Origin: Chloroflexota bacterium
GTDB taxonomy: Bacteria; Chloroflexota; UBA11872
Direction: 5' to 3'
NCBI GenBank assembly: GCA_028874175.1
Contig: JAPPLN010000012.1
Span: forward strand, 1 to 32,521
DNA: 32,521 bases
The notes beneath the pieces are model-generated. The model was not told the origin of the DNA, searched no databases, and saw nothing but the letters and a program-made list of their open reading frames with translations. Positions within the stretch are counted from its first letter, which is position 1, and each line of letters opens with the position of its first letter. Of this stretch, positions 28,893 to 32,521 are shown in pieces. The position numbers and the translations under genes were made by a program.

Positions 28893-29003
28893 GCGGCTAA
28901 GGAGTCCGCACATCGGGCCGAACCCAACCAATCCGGCACACTAACTCCTGCCACACACCGAGCAGCGTCGGATTACGCCCCAACGCTGCGTATGTCATTT
29001 GAA

Positions 29004-29499
29004 CTAGGAAGCGAGCGTGGCGTCAAGCGGTCCTTCATAAACGGAGTACCGCACGTCGCCTGTGGTTGTGATCTGGATCTTCGCCACTGGGATGAAGGCA
29101 GCTTCCCACCAGTCGCCGCGTAATCGCAAAGCTAGTATCCACCGGCCAGGCTCAAGCTTAGCCCCCGACGAAGGGATGGCGGCAAGGTCACCGGGTGCGC
29201 CAAGCACCGACAGACTGGCTGCGAGCGGATCAAACAGATATCGATGGGTCGCAGTCTTCTGCCTAGGGGTGACCTGACCCGCATACCACTGCACACCGGC
29301 ATACGTTTGCTCGTCAGATTCAAAGCCGGCTGGCAAGTCCCATCCGGACTCATCGATAGGTGCAACGATCCAATCTTGGCCTTGCCATTGGTGGGAAGCA
29401 CGATTAGTAAAGACGACCGTAAATCCTAGGCGCCTGTCGTCCATATCTGCTTCAAAAAGCCGGACGCTGACATCTCGAGGACGTGGCCGGTTCGAGCCA
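29004..29499 (-). pseudogene. Giant membrane protein, copy C, C-terminal stump
   Basis: About 165 residues match the C-terminal module of copies A and B: RLGFTVVFTNRASHQWQGQD, WIVAPIDESGWDLPAGFES, VQWYAGQVTP, YLFDPLAASLSV, SSGAKLEPGRWILALRLRG and DWWEAAFIPVAKIQI, ending VYEGPLDATLAS. The frame can be read upstream past the first ATG at 29444 through PRDVSVRLFEADMDD, which aligns with PRSFIVRASSARASEG of copy B. Homology then fades at about 29485-29530, inside the 3' end of the serine recombinase gene. The remaining ~770 residues are missing on this side. It lies in tandem just upstream of copy B on the same strand, so a serine-recombinase element has most likely split a third copy. Confidence 0.8.
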
Positions 29500-31069
29500 A
29501 CCGGGCTGGGCCGGACTGGACGAAATCGAGAACCGCGGCCGATTCCTGGGTCACCCTGTCGTTGGGCATGGGGATGGTGTACGTCAAGGTGGCCTCGTCG
29601 CCCGCCACCTCGATACTCTCCACGAAGTTGCGAATCAGGGCCTTGCGCTCCGGGATCGTCCCCTCCTGCAAGAACACCCGGAAGTCCGCCACATACCCCT
29701 TGATCTCCTCGGTGGTGGGCAGTTCGACTCGGCGCTGTTCCAACTGACGGGCGGCCTCCTCCCGCGCCGCTCCCAGGTGCTCCTCCCGGTGCCGCAGCGA
29801 GAGGATGCGGGGCGATAGGGCCTCCAGGGTGAGCGCGCTGGTCTCAAGGGCCTCGTAGAGCCGATCCAGCCGCTGCCGTACATCCGCGAGTTCCGCGTCG
29901 ACGGCTGCCAGCCGGCCGGCCAACTCCCCGGCCAGGGCGTCGATCTCCTCGGCCACCAGCGTCACCAGTTCGATGATGGTCGCCTCGGTCAGAATCCGTT
30001 CCCTGATCTTCTCGACCACGAACGCCTCCACTCTGGGAGCGCTCAGGTAGCGTGCCTCGCAGGTGCCGGCGCCCTCGCGGTGCAGGGTGCCGCAGACGTA
30101 GTAGGCGAACCGCCCGCTCTTGGCCCCCTGGCCGGTGTAGGGCCGGCCACACACGCCGCACCGCAGCAGCCCGCTCAACAGGAACTTGCTGCCCACGCTC
30201 GCCGGCCTGCGAACTTTCGGCGCGCGGTCCCGCATGGCCTGCTGCACGGCGTCGAACAACTCCCGGGACACCAAGGCGGGCCAGGCGCCTTCAACACGCA
30301 CGGGATCGGGGTTTTTCGCTCCCTTCACCGTCCGTCCCCACACGGCGGTGCCGGTGTAGGCCTCGTTGGTCAGCAGGTAGTGGAGACCACCCTTGTACCA
30401 GCGCGCGCCCCGGTTGGTGAGACCCCGGTCGTTCAGCTCCCGGCAGATCTCCTTGAGGCCGTTGCCTCGAAGCGAGCTCTCGAAGATCTCCTTCACCACC
30501 GGAGCCGTGGCCGGGTCAACCTCCAAGGTGGGGCGTTCCTTCATCCCATCGTGGACCTTGACTCGCCGGTAGCCGAAGGGCGCTCGGGACCCCAGGAAGT
30601 AGCCCCGGGATGCGGCCTCGCGCATTCCCCGCACGACCTCTTGCGCCAAGTTCTCGCTATAAAACTCGTCCACGCTCTCGATGATGGCCTCCATCAGCTT
30701 GCCGGTCGGCGAGTCGTCGGCGGGCTCGGTGATGGAGACCACCCGGATGCCCTTGCGCCGGAGCATGGACTTGAAGGCCACGGCGTGCTCGCGCTTGCGG
30801 GTGAAGCGGGAGAACTTCCAGACGAGGATGACCTCGAAGGGGGCCTTGGGTTGGCTGCCCTCGTCGATCATCTCCCTGAACTGGGGACGGTCGGCCACGC
30901 GGCCGCTCTCGGCCTCGTCCACGTACTCGCGGGCGACGACGTAGCCGTGAGTCGCGGCGTAGTCGCGGAGCGCCCGCAGTTGGGCGGCCACGGACAGGTC
31001 CACGTCCTGCCGGTCGCTGGAGACCCGGGCGTACAGGGCCACCGGTCGGTCGTCTGGTTGTTGCGTCAT
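29426..31069 (-). CDS. Large serine recombinase
   Basis: A 547-residue large serine recombinase that would catalyse site-specific integration and excision of the element it sits in. The N-terminal resolvase domain has VALYARVSSDRQDVDLSV with the nucleophilic serine at about 17, then WKFSRFTRKREHAVAF and SPTGKLMEAIIESVDEFYSE. The recombinase domain shows RAPFGYRRVKV, PVVKEIFESSLRGNGLKEIC and LLTNEAYTGTAVWGR. A zinc ribbon follows with LRCGVCGRPYTG and YYVCGTLHREGAGTCEARYL. A coiled coil rich in AxxAEL heptads comes next (ELAGRLAAVDAELADVRQRL). ATG 31069 has GGAG eight bases upstream; ATG 31075 is an alternative. The last ~30 residues read into the interrupted copy C in another frame, so the natural C-terminus may be shorter. 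All key residues appear intact. Confidence 0.92.
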   Translation of the reverse strand: MTQQPDDRPVALYARVSSDRQDVDLSVAAQLRALRDYAATHGYVVAREYVDEAESGRVADRPQFREMIDEGSQPKAPFEVILVWKFSRFTRKREHAVAFKSMLRRKGIRVVSITEPADDSPTGKLMEAIIESVDEFYSENLAQEVVRGMREAASRGYFLGSRAPFGYRRVKVHDGMKERPTLEVDPATAPVVKEIFESSLRGNGLKEICRELNDRGLTNRGARWYKGGLHYLLTNEAYTGTAVWGRTVKGAKNPDPVRVEGAWPALVSRELFDAVQQAMRDRAPKVRRPASVGSKFLLSGLLRCGVCGRPYTGQGAKSGRFAYYVCGTLHREGAGTCEARYLSAPRVEAFVVEKIRERILTEATIIELVTLVAEEIDALAGELAGRLAAVDAELADVRQRLDRLYEALETSALTLEALSPRILSLRHREEHLGAAREEAARQLEQRRVELPTTEEIKGYVADFRVFLQEGTIPERKALIRNFVESIEVAGDEATLTYTIPMPNDRVTQESAAVLDFVQSGPARLARTGHVLEMSASGFLKQIWTTGA

Positions 31070-31075
31070 GGGCAT

Positions 31076-31526
31076 GTCTCCCTCATCTCCCCGGTCTCTC
31101 CCATCTCGCCCGCCAGCCGTCCGCCGGCGGCTGCTCACCCGGCGTCCACGCCTCGTCCAGCTCGCCCGTAGCTGCCGCTCTCGGACCTCCCGCCTATTGT
31201 GCGCCATGGGGTGGCCGACATGGCCAGGTCCCGCTGGATCCGAGCGGCGCCGCCCGTGAGTCTGACGATCCGGCTGCCGCTCAGCTATGGCGTGTGCGGG
31301 GGGCCTGCGCACAGGCTCCCCCCACAAGGTCTCCACGTTGGCAGGCGCCGCGTGATGTCATGGGGGCGTACAGATAATTGAGGTTAGTTGCACAAGTGCA
31401 CGTGCGTCGTGGATCAGGTTCAGGCGGGGGCCAGGCGAGCGGCGGGCTCCACGCCAGCAAGTACCGGGGCATAAGGCTCGGTTGCACCGAGAATTGCAGA
31501 AATGCAGGGGGTGTTTCGAGGCGGAT
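31076..31526. promoter_or_regulatory. Divergent spacer of the recombinase element with overlapping palindromes
   Basis: About 450 bases lie between the divergent recombinase and HTH genes. They hold TGCACAAGTGCA at 31389-31400 (5-base arms around AA) and the overlapping perfect palindrome GCACGTGC at 31398-31405, a plausible operator for a dimeric regulator. I cannot fix promoter boxes. No other gene is recognised in the spacer. Confidence 0.35.
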
Positions 31527-32417
31527 GTGGCGCTGGCCAGCGGCGAACGGGAGCCAACGCGGCGGACGATGGACGACGCGATGACGGGCCAGCTCCCGCC
31601 CGAGGCGCGCGGCCGCCGCGAGGCGGACGCGCAGCTCCTGGCCCTATTGGACGACCTGGTGCTCGCCGAGGGTCGGCTCAAGGCGGCGCAGGCGCTGGGG
31701 GTCAACTACCGCACGTTGGTCAACGTCGTCGAGTCGGGCCGGCTGTCGCGGCGCATGCGCGACGCCCTCGAGCGTCGGTGGCTGGCCGACCGCGAGGCGA
31801 CAACGACCCAGCAGTGGGACGAGCTGCGGGCCTTGGCGCAGCGGATCGAGCGTGCGGAACAACGGCAGACCGCACTGGAGCAGGCGCGGCGCGGTGACGA
31901 CGCGGCGGAGGGTGAATTGCGCGCGATGGCCCGCCACCTGGATGTCATCGAGCAAGCGCTGCCGACGCTGACCCGACGCGTGGCGCGGCTGGAGCGGGGC
32001 CAGGGCCCGCGGACAGTCGCCGGTTCCGAGGTCACGGCGCCTGAGCAGTCATGGGCGGTCGACGATCCGAGCCGTGCCGGCGTGGTGACCGACGACCCGC
32101 ACCCGGGCGAGGAAGCCTCCTACGGTCCGGGCATGCCGGCGGTGGTGGAATGGCGGCGGCTGAACCAGCAGCGCGAGAAGGGCACGAAGCTCGACCAGGT
32201 GAAGACCCGCGAGCGGATCATGGCGTTGGAGATCGCCATGATCGGGGAGTACGAGCTGACCCTGCCGCCGGACACCGATCGACTGCATCCGTCCCAGCGC
32301 GAGGGCTACCTGCGCTGGCGGCGGCGAGCGCTGGCGGACCTGCAGACGGAGCGGGCCCGGCGCGAGCTGCGGCGCTGGGTCCGCCGGGTCCTCACGTTCG
32401 GCCTGTGGTGGCGGTAG
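31527..32417 (+). CDS. HTH-like, coiled-coil protein of the recombinase element
   Basis: A charged protein of about 296 residues. GTG 31527 has GAGG five bases upstream; ATG 31569 (MDDAMTGQLPPEARG) is the alternative start. The N-terminal part has DDLVLAEGRLKAAQALGVNY followed by RTLVNVVESGRLSRRMRDAL, which looks like a helix-turn-helix of the kind that recognises DNA by counting along a phage-like repressor helix. Next comes a long helical stretch, RALAQRIERAEQRQTALEQA and ARHLDVIEQALPTLTRRVAR, with coiled-coil periodicity. The C-terminal part is Arg/Trp-rich (YLRWRRRALADLQTERARR, RRWVRRVL). I do not recognise the family. It is divergent from the recombinase and shares a spacer with palindromes, so it may regulate the element or act as a directionality or partner factor; this is inference. 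Confidence 0.6.
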   Translation: MALASGEREPTRRTMDDAMTGQLPPEARGRREADAQLLALLDDLVLAEGRLKAAQALGVNYRTLVNVVESGRLSRRMRDALERRWLADREATTTQQWDELRALAQRIERAEQRQTALEQARRGDDAAEGELRAMARHLDVIEQALPTLTRRVARLERGQGPRTVAGSEVTAPEQSWAVDDPSRAGVVTDDPHPGEEASYGPGMPAVVEWRRLNQQREKGTKLDQVKTRERIMALEIAMIGEYELTLPPDTDRLHPSQREGYLRWRRRALADLQTERARRELRRWVRRVLTFGLWWR

Positions 32418-32428
32418 ATCGACGAGGC

Positions 32429-32521
32429 GTGCGCCAGCGGGCGTCCACGGGGGTTGCGCCAGTGGTGCTGCACTGGCGCAAGTACCTGGGGCTGGAGGGC
32501 GCCGAACCCCTTCCATCCGCC
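32429..32521 (+). CDS. Possible start of a further element gene, truncated by the window
   Basis: A frame opening at GTG 32429, with GAGGC just before it, stays open to the window end and includes VVLHWRKYLGLEGAEPLPS. It is too short to identify. It overlaps the perfect inverted repeat at 32454-32481, which weakens the case. Confidence 0.2.
   Translation, partial: MRQRASTGVAPVVLHWRKYLGLEGAEPLPSA
32454..32481. repeat. Perfect 11-base inverted repeat
   Basis: TTGCGCCAGTG (32454-32464) and CACTGGCGCAA (32471-32481) are exact reverse complements with a six-base loop, 36 bases after the HTH gene stop. There is no T-run after it, so it may be a stem-loop of the element or a protein-binding site rather than a classical intrinsic terminator. 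Confidence 0.5.

Larger units (their letters stand above)
29500..32521. mobile_element. Serine-recombinase mobile element (one end only)
   Basis: The unit begins at about 29485-29530, where homology to copy C stops, and runs to the window edge. It carries the recombinase, a divergent HTH/coiled-coil gene and a start of further sequence. The other attachment end and the missing N-terminal part of copy C should lie beyond 32521. No 2-base core can be fixed with only one end in view. Confidence 0.55.

Noticed and set aside
30080-31171. 363-codon frame antisense to the serine recombinase
   Set aside because: It is a shadow of the recombinase frame and contains no motif.

Overview
This is a G+C-rich bacterial chromosome segment. 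The mix of families resembles environmental Chloroflexota or a similarly poorly cultured phylum: a hydantoinase A/B pair with an FAH-fold hydrolase, a DUF3604 protein, very large membrane proteins of glycosyltransferase type, and tRNAs without encoded CCA. No marker gene proves this, so the taxonomy is a weak inference. Three lineages of mobile DNA cut the segment into blocks.

Layout. (1) 1-2440: a decayed IS256-family transposase gene split by a decayed IS630-family element. (2) 2901-7628, minus strand: a compact catabolic operon (FAH-family hydrolase, hyuA, hyuB). By eye its G+C is clearly lower than that of most later genes. It has transposase wreckage on both sides, and its promoter-proximal side faces a chimeric IS256/IS3 remnant and a tRNA-Thr(GGT) at 8899-8971. 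(3) 9073-10468: divergent housekeeping genes, a Bcp-type peroxiredoxin and a short-chain dehydrogenase. (4) 10542-20672: a glycan or cell-surface block. It holds a GT-C-like membrane protein with a membrane-anchored partner, a translationally coupled trio (asnB, methyltransferase, polyprenyl-phosphate-type GT2), a giant membrane protein (copy A) frameshifted at a run of six G, and a sugar-nucleotide epimerase. (5) 20848-26028: tRNA-Thr(TGT), a lipid-anchored cytochrome c, acetyl-CoA synthetase and a DUF3604 metal-dependent hydrolase-like protein. (6) 26097-29500: intact copy B of the giant membrane protein and, in tandem, the C-terminal stump of copy C. (7) About 29500 to the window end: a mobile unit with a large serine recombinase and a divergent HTH/coiled-coil protein, inserted into copy C.

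The most distinctive feature is the three-member family of roughly 930-940-residue proteins. Each intact member has a polytopic N-terminal half with a GT-C-like acidic loop and a large soluble half ending in a strongly conserved module of about 130 residues. One copy is intact, one carries a single-base frameshift in a homopolymer, and one is broken by a serine-recombinase element. I cannot name the family. Its neighbours (asnB, methyltransferase, GT2, epimerase) suggest assembly of a surface glycan. Together with the IS-bounded hydantoinase operon, the window looks like a variable genomic region of accessory metabolism and surface chemistry.
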